A stretch of 64,000 bases of DNA from an uncultured Nitrosospira sp. (GCA_900696515.1 CAADGK010000010.1:1-64000), one strand, 5' to 3'; shown: positions 44,693-53,138, numbered from the stretch's first letter. A program made the numbers and translations. The notes: generated from the letters alone by a model not told the origin.

Positions 44693-46129
44693 TTATGGCC
44701 GAGGTAATGCGACTGCAGACGGTCGAATCACCCAGACCATGGCACCGGCGAACAGGAGAGACCCGATCGCCGCAAAAAGAAGAAACCAAAAGAGCTGGTC
44801 GAACAGCGCAAACGCGATCAAGGACACTGAAAAATCACGGCTGGCAACGTTCTTCAACATCACATTGGCCCAAGCCGCATGAGCCGGAGTCCTCCATCCA
44901 ACCGCGTTTTTGATCCGTTGTGCCTTGTCGACAAGCAGAAACGAAAGACCGTTGCCCAACACGGCGGCTCCACCAAGTGCGAGCGGCACCCAGTCATCCT
45001 CCTGCCCGCTTTGTGTCGTGTAGAGCCCAACCGCAATCCCCGCGAATATCGCCATATGAACGAGATTATCCAGGGCGATATCGAGCCAGGCACCGAATGG
45101 CGATTCCGTGAAGGTCAATCGCGCGACTTCTCCATCACAGCAATCAATCACCGCCGCCAACTGAAACAGCAGTGCGGCCAAAATACCCGCGCTGTACGTT
45201 CCCAACGCAAACCCGGCGGCAGCCACCAAACCAATGAGACCCGCTAAAACCGTGATGGAATTGGGCGAGAGTCCAAGCTCAAGGAACAGGCGCGTGAACC
45301 CTCGAGAGACTTTACGATTGAAATACCGATCAACAAATCCTTCAAACTCTCCCTTGAGGGAGTTAAAGAGCTTCGCTTCAGCCCTCCCCACATCCTCCGA
45401 TGTCCGCACCCGCTGATACCACGTGCCTCGTTGTTCTTCAGCCGTCACCACATGGAGTCGCCCGTCTCCCGCAACCTGCTCGATCCACTGACGAACCGGC
45501 ATGCTACCTTTTTCACACGTGCCTACGCTTGACGCGTTCATGATGCCAGCCGGAATAACCAGAAGCTCGGCGACCAACGGGGGGGCCTCATCCGGACGAG
45601 CGGAGGTCAGGATCGTCGAACTGGGGAATGGAGCCTTCCCACGAACGCCCTGACTTGTCGGCAACTCGTCAGACTGTGGCCTAGGTTGGGTCACGACAAT
45701 GGCATGGCCATCTCGGACCTCCTGGCGTAACTGCTCGATCAACCCACGCGAGAAAACGCAATTGACGCTCGCGATCAACGCAAACCCTCGGACCTCCGCC
45801 GCTAAAGCCTCCCATGTCCGAGGATCATCAATGGGGAATTCTCGAATGGGCATCCACCGGACTGGAATGGTGACCCTCGGCCCTTTCGCCAGAGAATGCT
45901 TCAACTGCTCCTCATCAGGACCCGAGAGGACGATCAATTGCCGAATGCCGGCCCGCTGCAACGTAAGGACCGTTCGTTGAAACAGGCCGATCCCCACCAC
46001 ACTGGTAAGGGGTCCCAGCTCCCCGACTGCAGATCCGATCGGCCCGCCAAACACCCCGACCGACGGGAGGAGGATCGCCGTTGCCAATCCTTGGATTTCA
46101 ACTCGCTTTTGAAGGATACTTTTGCTCAT
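44693..46129 (-). CDS. CDP-alcohol phosphotransferase with degenerate nucleotidyltransferase-like N-domain
   Basis: A 478-residue, two-part protein. Residues 1-250 have the alpha/beta pattern of a sugar nucleotidyltransferase (compare GLFQRTVLTLQRAGIRQLIVLSG) but lack the GxGxR-K nucleotide loop, so this half is probably inactive. Residues about 285-478 are a membrane CDP-alcohol phosphotransferase with the full D-x2-DG-x2-AR-x8-G-x3-D-x3-D signature in DCCDGEVARLTFTESPFG and the following LDIALDN. The layout recalls bifunctional inositol-phosphate cytidylyltransferase/phosphotransferases. It would use a CDP-activated head group, likely from the cytidylyltransferase encoded just upstream. Confidence 0.85.
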   Translation of the reverse strand: MSKSILQKRVEIQGLATAILLPSVGVFGGPIGSAVGELGPLTSVVGIGLFQRTVLTLQRAGIRQLIVLSGPDEEQLKHSLAKGPRVTIPVRWMPIREFPIDDPRTWEALAAEVRGFALIASVNCVFSRGLIEQLRQEVRDGHAIVVTQPRPQSDELPTSQGVRGKAPFPSSTILTSARPDEAPPLVAELLVIPAGIMNASSVGTCEKGSMPVRQWIEQVAGDGRLHVVTAEEQRGTWYQRVRTSEDVGRAEAKLFNSLKGEFEGFVDRYFNRKVSRGFTRLFLELGLSPNSITVLAGLIGLVAAAGFALGTYSAGILAALLFQLAAVIDCCDGEVARLTFTESPFGAWLDIALDNLVHMAIFAGIAVGLYTTQSGQEDDWVPLALGGAAVLGNGLSFLLVDKAQRIKNAVGWRTPAHAAWANVMLKNVASRDFSVSLIAFALFDQLFWFLLFAAIGSLLFAGAMVWVIRPSAVALPRP

Positions 46130-46180
46130 GATCCCACTGGGAATGCCGTACCACCATCACCGGCCACAAGAATCACTTTC

Positions 46181-46900
46181 TCACAATTTCGGCAAAACTT
46201 CCAACTCAGCTTTTTTTACATCCTCGACGAAATCGATCTCGGTCCAGGGCAATCCTCCGATCTTCTCATGCCCAACCCGCACATCGTGGAAATACTCCAG
46301 CAACGCATCCTCATATTCCATGTGCCACATATTTTTTTCGATATATCCTCGAAGGGATGACACGACCCGAGGCGCGTCGGCGTGCCGCACTCGAAGAAAC
46401 CCCACCCCTTCACCGGCATAGTCATAGTGATCCGGCATCTTCTTCGTAAGGGCGATCACTCTGCCCCCTGCCACCACTACCATACACTCCTCACCGGTTT
46501 GCTTGACGGTTTCATCCATCAATAGCGCGTTCCCAAAGGGTGAGGAGACGAGTCGCCCCAGAATTTCTCTATGGAAGAGCACATCGGCATCCATCACAAC
46601 CGTGTCGTCATCGAAGGCAGACCGTGCGATCCACAGGGAGGAAATACTACCCCGATGAAACTCCTCATTGACCACAAACGTGACCGCGACACCACAGGAC
46701 TCCGCTGCCACGGCTGCCCGAATCATCTCCTGCTTATACCCAACAACGATGTCGGCTCGCCGAATCCCGACGGCAGCTAATGACTCCAGGTAACGGCGCA
46801 AGAGCGACCGCCCCCCGATCTCGATCAAGCACTTGGGACGATGTTGCGTGACTTCCCAGAGCCGTTTTCCGATTCCCGCCGCAAGAATGATTGCCTTCAT
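46181..46900 (-). CDS. PntC-like cytidylyltransferase
   Basis: A 239-residue nucleotidyltransferase of the NTP_transferase fold. The N-terminal MKAIILAAGIGKRL plus PKCLIEIGG is the nucleotide loop, DADVLFHREIL holds the metal Asp, and a later TEIDFVEDVKKAE closes the site. The family includes choline-phosphate and 2-aminoethylphosphonate cytidylyltransferases. ATG 46900 overlaps the transaminase stop (ATGA). In Treponema PntC the same two domains are fused, which supports an aminoethylphosphonate substrate here; other phospho-bases remain possible. Confidence 0.85.
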   Translation of the reverse strand: MKAIILAAGIGKRLWEVTQHRPKCLIEIGGRSLLRRYLESLAAVGIRRADIVVGYKQEMIRAAVAAESCGVAVTFVVNEEFHRGSISSLWIARSAFDDDTVVMDADVLFHREILGRLVSSPFGNALLMDETVKQTGEECMVVVAGGRVIALTKKMPDHYDYAGEGVGFLRVRHADAPRVVSSLRGYIEKNMWHMEYEDALLEYFHDVRVGHEKIGGLPWTEIDFVEDVKKAELEVLPKL

Positions 46901-47979
46901 GTCGGTCGACAAGCCTGTTCAAAGGCATCAAGAAATCCAAGGAACTGTGTCTCAGCGAGAGCCCCCATGTTGGCGACACGAAAGATCTTGTTTTCCAAGT
47001 TGCCTTGCCCCGCATAAATCACATACCCCTGCCGCTTCAGGCGATCATGTAACACTTGATAGGACACACCTTCCGGCAGATAGTACGCGGTGATGGTATT
47101 CGATTGGCGATCCGCGGGAAGCAGCGCGTTCACCCCGAGCTTGGCCATTCGCTCACGGATCACCGTCGCCATCTTTCTGTAGCGTTGAATGCGATTCGAC
47201 ACGCCTTCTTCGAGCAGCTCATTCAGCGCCTCGTCGAACGCATAGTAGACTTGCACGGCCGGTGTGAACGGAATCATCCCCCGCCCTTCGTTGTCGATGT
47301 AATGCGTGAGATGGAGATACCATGAGCGCTTCGGATACGCGCGCATTTTTTCGACGAAGCCCTTCCGGACAAGCACGAAGGACACGCCCGGGAATCCTTG
47401 AATGCACTTCCCCGCCGTCCCAGTCACCATATAGATATGCGACTTAGCGATATCCAGCGTTTCACCCGCCAACGCGCTGACGGCATCGAGGACGAATACA
47501 CGATTCTGATTGTCGACGATCTCGGCGATTTCATGGACTGGATTGAGAAGCCCGGTCGTCGTCTCATGATGCACCATTCCGACGACATGCACTTCAGGAT
47601 GCTGACGCAGCGCGAGAAGCAACTTTTCAGGATCGGGCCGAACCGTCCATTCATACTTCAATTCGCTCACACCCAGGCGATGCAGCCCGATGATCTGTGA
47701 CATCCGCTCACCATAGACCCCGTTGTTGAGGATGAGCATGCGTTTGCCGTGCGGGAGCGACGACATCAGCGCGGCTTCGACCGCAGCGGTCCCTGACCCC
47801 GTCATGAGAACGGCTACGTATTCCGATTCGGCTCCGGGAACAAAGGCCGTGAGTAGTTTGGTTTGGATACGACGAAGCAGTTCGGAGAACTCTTCTTCCC
47901 GGTGACAGATGTCGGGTTTCACGAGCGCTTGACGGACACGCTCTGAAACATTGACCGGACCTGGATTCAGGAGAACCAT
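46897..47979 (-). CDS. 2-aminoethylphosphonate-pyruvate transaminase-like aminotransferase
   Basis: A 360-residue class V PLP enzyme of the PhnW/alanine-glyoxylate branch. It begins MVLLNPGPVNVSERVRQAL, with PDICHREEEF, very like PhnW; GSGTAAVEAALMSSL binds the PLP phosphate and GTAGKCIQGFPGVSF holds the PLP lysine. In a biosynthetic pathway it would aminate phosphonoacetaldehyde to 2-aminoethylphosphonate. AAGGAG lies six bases before ATG 47979. It is followed, with a 4-base overlap, by the cytidylyltransferase. Confidence 0.87.
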   Translation of the reverse strand: MVLLNPGPVNVSERVRQALVKPDICHREEEFSELLRRIQTKLLTAFVPGAESEYVAVLMTGSGTAAVEAALMSSLPHGKRMLILNNGVYGERMSQIIGLHRLGVSELKYEWTVRPDPEKLLLALRQHPEVHVVGMVHHETTTGLLNPVHEIAEIVDNQNRVFVLDAVSALAGETLDIAKSHIYMVTGTAGKCIQGFPGVSFVLVRKGFVEKMRAYPKRSWYLHLTHYIDNEGRGMIPFTPAVQVYYAFDEALNELLEEGVSNRIQRYRKMATVIRERMAKLGVNALLPADRQSNTITAYYLPEGVSYQVLHDRLKRQGYVIYAGQGNLENKIFRVANMGALAETQFLGFLDAFEQACRPT

Positions 47980-48037
47980 CTTTTTCTCCTTCGATCTACG
48001 AACAGACAATCGCCCATGTCGGCGGACTTCCCCTCAA

Positions 48038-48619
48038 CTATCCCTCAATCGCTTTCATGAACCGCCGGGTAATGACGGGGGGCTCATGCACGACACGCCC
48101 CGCATCTTCCACAAACTCATTCACCTTGATGAGCAAGAAGCTGGGACCATCTTTCTTCAGCATATCCTTGAACTCGTACACCAAGTCGTCACGATCGAGT
48201 GCCCGTTCTACATTGACGTAGCCGGCTGATTTGGCCACCTTGTCCAACGGCACCACATTGGAAATCGTAGGCTGATTCCCCGTCGTCCCATACACTTCAT
48301 TGTCGAACACGACGTGGATAAAATTCTTTGGTCGTAACGCACCGACCGTCGCAAGCGTGCCCAATCCCATGAGCACATTCCCGTCCCCATCAAACGTTAT
48401 CACCTGCTTGTTCGGTTTTGCCAATGCGACGCCGAGTGCAATCGCGGCGGCATTTCCCATAGACCCGACCATGTAGAAGTGGGTGGGGCGATCGGCAATC
48501 TTGTGCGCCTCCCGCGAAGGGAACCCATTGCAGATCACGACGGGTTGATCCGTCAGCAACTCCAACAAGGCCGCAATCGCCTGGGCCCGGCTGATGAGCG
48601 TGCCTTCCTCCGGTCTCAT
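48038..48619 (-). CDS. phosphonopyruvate decarboxylase, TPP-binding subunit
   Basis: A 193-residue protein equal to the C-terminal half of Ppd-type decarboxylases. The thiamine diphosphate motif GDGNVLMGLGTLATVG ends in the conserved Asn region of VVFDNEVYGTTGNQPT. It cannot act alone, since the catalytic Glu is in the partner subunit just upstream; their stop and start overlap as ATGA. The same split occurs in sulfopyruvate decarboxylase (ComDE), so sulfopyruvate is an alternative substrate, but the neighbours favour phosphonopyruvate. Confidence 0.87.
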   Translation of the reverse strand: MRPEEGTLISRAQAIAALLELLTDQPVVICNGFPSREAHKIADRPTHFYMVGSMGNAAAIALGVALAKPNKQVITFDGDGNVLMGLGTLATVGALRPKNFIHVVFDNEVYGTTGNQPTISNVVPLDKVAKSAGYVNVERALDRDDLVYEFKDMLKKDGPSFLLIKVNEFVEDAGRVVHEPPVITRRFMKAIEG

Positions 48620-49131
48620 GGATGCAGTCCCCTTACCACCCCCTTCGTGAGGATCAGCACGACGGGAATCTGTCTCTTTGTCGCGGTAGCGATAACCCAT
48701 CGCAAATCTTCGATGGCCGTTTCTTCGGTCAATGTCCGATGGGGAATCTTGACCGTATCGAGCAGTTGCAGCATGGTTTCGCCCATCACCCGATGTTCGG
48801 GCGCATCGTTTCTATCCTGGCCCCGCCATGACACAATCAACAGACAGGGTTGGCTGTAGATCAGATTGAGTGAGATGAGGGTATTCAAACAAGTCCCAAG
48901 TCCTGAATTCTGCATCAAAACAGCCGGGACTCTCCCTGCCAGGTATGCGCCTGCCGCCATACCGACCGCTTCATCCTCCCGGACGGCCGGGACATAGGCC
49001 CCTCGAATCATGAGTTCCGCAATAATTCCGCCAAGCATGGAATCTGGAACCCCGGTGAAAAAATTCACCCCCGCCTGCTGCATCGTCTGTACAAACACGT
49101 CGCTGTCGATCACAGGTACCGTCCTACGCAT
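48616..49131 (-). CDS. phosphonopyruvate decarboxylase, PYR-domain subunit
   Basis: The N-terminal half of a Ppd-type decarboxylase, about 171 residues. FFTGVPDSMLGGIIAEL, the cofactor-activating Glu in VREDEAVGMAAGAYLAG, and MQNSGLGTCLNTLISL are typical. The start is uncertain: the frame opens at ATG 49164, but that codon is inside a predicted -10 box, so a start at 49131 or GTG 49113 is more likely. It is the first gene of a six-gene operon. Confidence 0.87.
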   Translation of the reverse strand: MRRTVPVIDSDVFVQTMQQAGVNFFTGVPDSMLGGIIAELMIRGAYVPAVREDEAVGMAAGAYLAGRVPAVLMQNSGLGTCLNTLISLNLIYSQPCLLIVSWRGQDRNDAPEHRVMGETMLQLLDTVKIPHRTLTEETAIEDLRWVIATATKRQIPVVLILTKGVVRGLHP

Positions 49132-49162
49132 CTCCTCAATAGACACACGCTGAAACCGGCGC

Positions 49163-49192
49163 ATTATAAGATAGCCCCCGGCGGATTCTCAA
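49163..49192 (-). promoter_or_regulatory. promoter of the phosphonate-type operon
   Basis: On the minus strand TTGAGA (49187-49192) and a perfect TATAAT (49163-49168) are separated by 18 bases. Transcription would start near 49156, downstream of the first ATG of the open frame, which argues for a later translation start of the first gene. Confidence 0.55.
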
Positions 49193-49273
49193 GAAAGATT
49201 GCGTGGTTGTGTTCATATTCAGGCACATGGTAGCGTGAGAAAATTCCCTATGGTTTATACTCCACCCCACGCA

Positions 49274-49804
49274 ATGACTCGCATCGCCCGCCTGACAGAA
49301 AATCCCTGGATCGCTGCGCTCCTACTCCTTTCGATACTTGGCATCGACTCGGCCTGGGCGGTGTCCATGACGGACGATCCGAAGGGATTTCGTGATGTTC
49401 CTTGGGGGGCTAATTTGACTTCCCGCCAGGACATGGAACTCTTTCACTCCGGCGTCCACATTATCGAATATCTGCCCAAGACAGATCCGCTCTCCTTCGC
49501 CGGCACTCAGATGACGAGCATCCTCTACCTCTCGGTCGACGAGCAATTCGCACGAGTCGCGATCCGTTACCACGGCAGTCACGTCCACAAGCAGGTTCTC
49601 ACTTTTCTCGAAACTCGCTTCGGTCGCTTGGAGCACATACCAGGGCAAATGGCACGAGGACTCACACAGCAATACAACTGGCGTGGATCCGATACGGAGA
49701 TCAACCTGACCTATCAAGCCGGAACAGAGCGAGGTTATATTTTCTTTGACAGTCGAACCCTTGCCCCGAGGTTCAACGACTACATCACTGACTCTGCAGA
49801 ATAG
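49274..49804 (+). CDS. exported protein, first of a tandem paralogous pair
   Basis: A 176-residue protein with a signal peptide (WIAALLLLSILGIDSAWA, cleavage after AWA). The mature part begins with DPKGFRDVPWG and ends with FFDSRTLAPRFND. I do not recognise the family. The next gene encodes a clear paralogue with the same landmarks, so the pair arose by duplication. ATG 49274 is chosen because it starts the signal peptide directly. Confidence 0.68.
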   Translation: MTRIARLTENPWIAALLLLSILGIDSAWAVSMTDDPKGFRDVPWGANLTSRQDMELFHSGVHIIEYLPKTDPLSFAGTQMTSILYLSVDEQFARVAIRYHGSHVHKQVLTFLETRFGRLEHIPGQMARGLTQQYNWRGSDTEINLTYQAGTERGYIFFDSRTLAPRFNDYITDSAE

Positions 49805-49807
49805 GTA

Positions 49808-50341
49808 ATGATGAGGCGCCCTGTGGGACGATTGGCCCTCCTCGCATCAGTATTGGTACCTCTGGCCTTGTTCGGGTCGAACCGTTTCTCCGCTGCGGTC
49901 CCCATTGCACATGACCCTAATGGATTTGAGACAATTCCGTGGGGATCGATCCTTGGAGAAATGGAAGGATTCACAAAAATCGATGAGGCAGGTCGTTTGC
50001 AAACCTATGAATTGAACGGGCAGAGTCCATCGCTTGGAGCAGTCCCGGTGGACTCCTTGCGGTTTACAACGTTTGAGAAGAAGTTAGGTCGCGTGACTGT
50101 GCGATATACTGGCCAATCGAACCACACCAAGATCCTGAGCTATCTGGAATCGAATTACGGCCCCCTTGATCGTACACCAGGCCAAATTGCCGTTGGTTCG
50201 GTTAAGGTCTATACCTGGCATGGATTGTACACCGAAGTGACATTGCGCTTTGAGGGTGGGCTTGAACACGGCATTGTATTTTTTGAAAGTCGAACCCTGC
50301 CTGAAAAATTGACCGATGAGACTTCGACCACGGCCTTTTAG
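49808..50341 (+). CDS. exported protein, second of the tandem pair
   Basis: A 177-residue paralogue of the preceding protein. A signal peptide (GRLALLASVLVPLALFGSN) leads into DPNGFETIPWG, then VRYTGQSNHTKILSYLESNYG (compare IRYHGSHVHKQVLTFLETRFG in the neighbour), TPGQ, and FFESRTLPEKLTD. It starts three bases after the first gene's stop, so both are co-translated. Function unknown; periplasmic location inferred. Confidence 0.7.
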   Translation: MMRRPVGRLALLASVLVPLALFGSNRFSAAVPIAHDPNGFETIPWGSILGEMEGFTKIDEAGRLQTYELNGQSPSLGAVPVDSLRFTTFEKKLGRVTVRYTGQSNHTKILSYLESNYGPLDRTPGQIAVGSVKVYTWHGLYTEVTLRFEGGLEHGIVFFESRTLPEKLTDETSTTAF

Positions 50342-50594
50342 CGACGTCTTATCATGGGAGGATAATGTGGGAGACCCGCGCGAAGCTTGACCCGCAGCCC
50401 ATCGTTCGTCAATCAACTCTGTTCCGCTCCGATTGACTGCGGCTTTCCCGCCCGCTGCCTGATGTCCCTCTACCCGCCTCCCTCCCTCGGACGGTTCCGA
50501 ACCCATTTCTCAACAGTTGCCCGTCGAACAGGTCCATCATTCTTGAATTCATTTTGCAATCCACCTCGCCGACGTTATGATCATCGAGTCAATC

Positions 50595-50984
50595 ATGAAT
50601 AGCCGCAAGCAGTACAGTCCTCTCGATAAGCGATGTGCCGAACGTGTCGCCGTTACCTGTCGTATACGCTATACAGGCGAGGTCCCGACTCAGCCTCATC
50701 AAGGAGAAGGGCTCACAAAAAATGTCTCGGTATCCGGTTGCCACGTCATCAGCGATCGGCCTGTCACTCGAGGAACACTCCTGACTCTTATCATCGCACT
50801 TCCCGACGGATTGCCTCAGTTATCATTAGAATCAGCACTGGTAGTCTGGGTATCCGGCAATCAGTTTTCGGTTCGTTTTCTGGAACTCAGCCGCGACCAT
50901 CGAAAGCGGATTCAAAACTTTATTTGGAAAAGCATTTCCCATAATACGGTGAGTGACCAACGGACACGCTTCCGGCTCGTCTAA
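50595..50984 (+). CDS. PilZ domain protein, third
   Basis: A 129-residue single PilZ domain with both cyclic di-GMP motifs: RxxxR in RCAERVAV and NxSxxG in NVSVSGCHV. The C-terminus RKRIQNFIWK resembles other stand-alone PilZ proteins. ATG 50595 is used; ATG 50577 six codons upstream is also open. About 250 bases of unremarkable spacer precede it. Confidence 0.8.
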   Translation: MNSRKQYSPLDKRCAERVAVTCRIRYTGEVPTQPHQGEGLTKNVSVSGCHVISDRPVTRGTLLTLIIALPDGLPQLSLESALVVWVSGNQFSVRFLELSRDHRKRIQNFIWKSISHNTVSDQRTRFRLV

Positions 50985-51201
50985 CCTCCCCCGGTTCCCT
51001 AGCCAACCACTTTCCCGTGTCTTCATTCCTGGAATTTCGACATCAGACCAGTGCTTCAGTCTGCCCCGACACAGAGAGACTAAGAGCCCCCTATGGCCAG
51101 CTCCCTCCTGTAGCTGCTTGAAACACATCCCTAGGTTTCACCTATCCCATGGCAGAGGAACCGATACAATCTTGTCTTTCCGTCAAACGACATGCTAACT
51201 T

Positions 51202-51219
51202 GGTGAGCGTTTACTCACC
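51202..51219. promoter_or_regulatory. palindromic operator before the TetR gene
   Basis: GGTGAG and CTCACC form a perfect 6-bp inverted repeat separated by six bases (CGTTTA). It ends four bases before the ATG of the TetR regulator, in the place of the ribosome binding site, and has the size of a TetR-family operator. Autoregulation is inferred. Confidence 0.55.
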
Positions 51220-51223
51220 TGTC

Positions 51224-51850
51224 ATGAACAAGATCGTACAACCGGATCGCCCGCAGCCAACCAAGAGATCACGTCATCAACGACAAGCGAGCCTGATCAG
51301 TGCAGCCGCATCCTTGTTCGCCACAAACGGGTTTCGAGGAACCACAACAAAACAAATCGCCCTGGCAGCAGGTGTCAGCGAGGCACTGCTGTTCAAGCAC
51401 TTCCCTACCAAGCACGCCCTGTACTCAGCCATTCTCTCCGAGAAGACTCATTACTCCGGATTACAGGAATCGCTGAAGGAGGCCGCAGCGAAACGAGAGG
51501 ATAAGCGACTCTTTATGTTGCTTGCCCGCTATCGAATCAGAAAGGGAGCAGACCCGATATTATTTCGTCTACTCCTGTTCAGTGCCTTGGAAGGCCATGC
51601 GATGTCGGATATGTTTTTTCAGCAACAGTATCGAGTGTTTCATGATCTCCTTGCAGGCTATATCCGACAACGGATCGATGAGGGTGCCTACCGCCCGGTG
51701 GATCCGGTACTGGCGGCGAGAGCTTTTTTCGGTATCATTGTTCATCATCGATTGCTGCATGACATTCTGGGTTTACCCATGCATCTGACTCATGAGGCGA
51801 CCGTAGAGGAGTATGTCTCCCTGTTCCTCAACGGGCTCCTTCAGCAATGA
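51224..51850 (+). CDS. TetR/AcrR family transcriptional regulator
   Basis: A 208-residue repressor. The N-terminal helix-turn-helix is clear: LISAAASLFATNGFRGTTTKQIALAAGVSEALLFKHFPTK (given in outline, residues about 22-62); the C-terminal ligand domain is helical. It precedes an RND adaptor and permease in the same orientation by 27 bases and so probably controls them in response to a toxic substrate. ATG 51224 follows the palindrome directly; a longer frame from 51149 would place the operator inside the gene. Confidence 0.87.
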   Translation: MNKIVQPDRPQPTKRSRHQRQASLISAAASLFATNGFRGTTTKQIALAAGVSEALLFKHFPTKHALYSAILSEKTHYSGLQESLKEAAAKREDKRLFMLLARYRIRKGADPILFRLLLFSALEGHAMSDMFFQQQYRVFHDLLAGYIRQRIDEGAYRPVDPVLAARAFFGIIVHHRLLHDILGLPMHLTHEATVEEYVSLFLNGLLQQ

Positions 51851-51877
51851 CTCTATCCGTCGTGATTCAATCCTGAT

Positions 51878-53059
51878 ATGCGCCAACTCTCTCGCCATCC
51901 GTTGATCGCTCTAGGCATGGTCGTTGTTTTGGGGGTCCTTGGTCTGGTGGTCTGGCGCCTCATGACTGGTCCAAAAACTGAGCCAGTGAAAACGCGTGTG
52001 GTCACGGTAGGCATTGCACCACCGATTCGAGCAGACCTCGACATTCGCTTAGCCTATACGGCGGATATCTCACCCTATCAGGTCGTCAACATTTTCTCCC
52101 GGGTTGACGGGTATATCGCCAAGCTCCATGTCGACAAAGGTGATTTTGTGAAGGCCAACCAATTGCTCGTTGAAATCGACCATACGGACTATCACCATGC
52201 CGTGAATCAAGCCAAAGCGAACCTTTCGGCCGCTCAGGCAAAAGTCTCACAACAGGATGCCGTCCTTCGTAACGCCAAGCTGACGTTTGATCGTATGCAG
52301 ACTCTCATCAAAGACCAATTCGTGTCTCAACAGGATCTGGACAATGCGCAGGTCAACCTCGATGCCGCCACCGCCGCACAGAATTCGCTCCAAGCCCAGG
52401 TCAATCAGATGGAAGTGGCGCTGGCTCAGTCGGAGAGACACTTGAGCTACTCGTATATCCGAGCACCGTTTGCAGGCTATATTGCCGAACGAAATCTTGA
52501 TACCGGTGCGTATGTGAGCAGCGCAACCGCGAGCACATCCACGATGTCGCGGGGCATCATGAGCCTACACGACATCAATACCGTGCGCGTATTGATTGAA
52601 ATCGTTGAACGAGATATCCCGCTCGTGCAGGTGGGACAAAAGGCAGAGCTTCGCGCAGAGGCCTACCCTGACCATGTCTTCGAAGGAACCGTGACGCGTA
52701 TCGTCCAAGCCTTGAATCGCGCAACCCGTACCATGACCGTCGAAGTCGACCTCCCGAACGGTGACCGACGGCTCAAAGGAGGCATGTTTGCTCGAGTCGA
52801 AGTTCTGGTCGGAACCCACCGCCAAGCGCTCCAGATCCCGGTCGATGCTGTCAGCCGGCTGGAAGACACCCAGTACGTCTATGTCGTTCGAGACGGGAAA
52901 GCCCGCCGCATCGAAGTTGAGGTCGGAACTCGCAGCGGCAACCACATTGAGATTCTTAACGGATTGACGGGGGATGAAGCGGTGATCGTATCCGGCAAAG
53001 ACTTAGTCCGCGACGGCAGACCGGTGCAAGTGCATCCACAGGATTCAGTGAAGAAGTAA
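51878..53059 (+). CDS. RND efflux periplasmic adaptor subunit
   Basis: A 393-residue membrane fusion protein of the HlyD/AcrA type. One N-terminal membrane anchor (residues 8-30) is followed by the lipoyl half-motifs (VVNIFSRVDGYIAKLHVDKGDFVKANQ and SYIRAPFAGYIAERNLDTGAYV, in outline), an alpha-helical hairpin between them (residues about 110-175), and beta-barrel and membrane-proximal domains. It links the inner-membrane pump to an outer-membrane channel; no channel gene is nearby. Confidence 0.9.
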   Translation: MRQLSRHPLIALGMVVVLGVLGLVVWRLMTGPKTEPVKTRVVTVGIAPPIRADLDIRLAYTADISPYQVVNIFSRVDGYIAKLHVDKGDFVKANQLLVEIDHTDYHHAVNQAKANLSAAQAKVSQQDAVLRNAKLTFDRMQTLIKDQFVSQQDLDNAQVNLDAATAAQNSLQAQVNQMEVALAQSERHLSYSYIRAPFAGYIAERNLDTGAYVSSATASTSTMSRGIMSLHDINTVRVLIEIVERDIPLVQVGQKAELRAEAYPDHVFEGTVTRIVQALNRATRTMTVEVDLPNGDRRLKGGMFARVEVLVGTHRQALQIPVDAVSRLEDTQYVYVVRDGKARRIEVEVGTRSGNHIEILNGLTGDEAVIVSGKDLVRDGRPVQVHPQDSVKK

Positions 53060-53096
53060 CACGTAAAAGGTAAAAAGTGTCTGCTCTTCTCAAACG

Positions 53097-53131
53097 TTTC
53101 ACCTCTAACTTTTCACCTTTCCCCTTTCACC
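53097..53131 (+). repeat. three TTTCACC repeats at 14-bp period
   Basis: TTTCACC occurs at 53097, 53111 and 53125, exactly 14 bases apart, in the short gap between the RND adaptor and permease genes. GGTAAAAAG (53079-53087) upstream is partly complementary to it. The gap has no normal Shine-Dalgarno before the permease ATG at 53139. Confidence 0.5.
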
Positions 53132-53138
53132 AACTGAT

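Noticed and set aside
47723-47905. small frames inside the transaminase gene
   Set aside because: Shadows of the well-supported class V aminotransferase.
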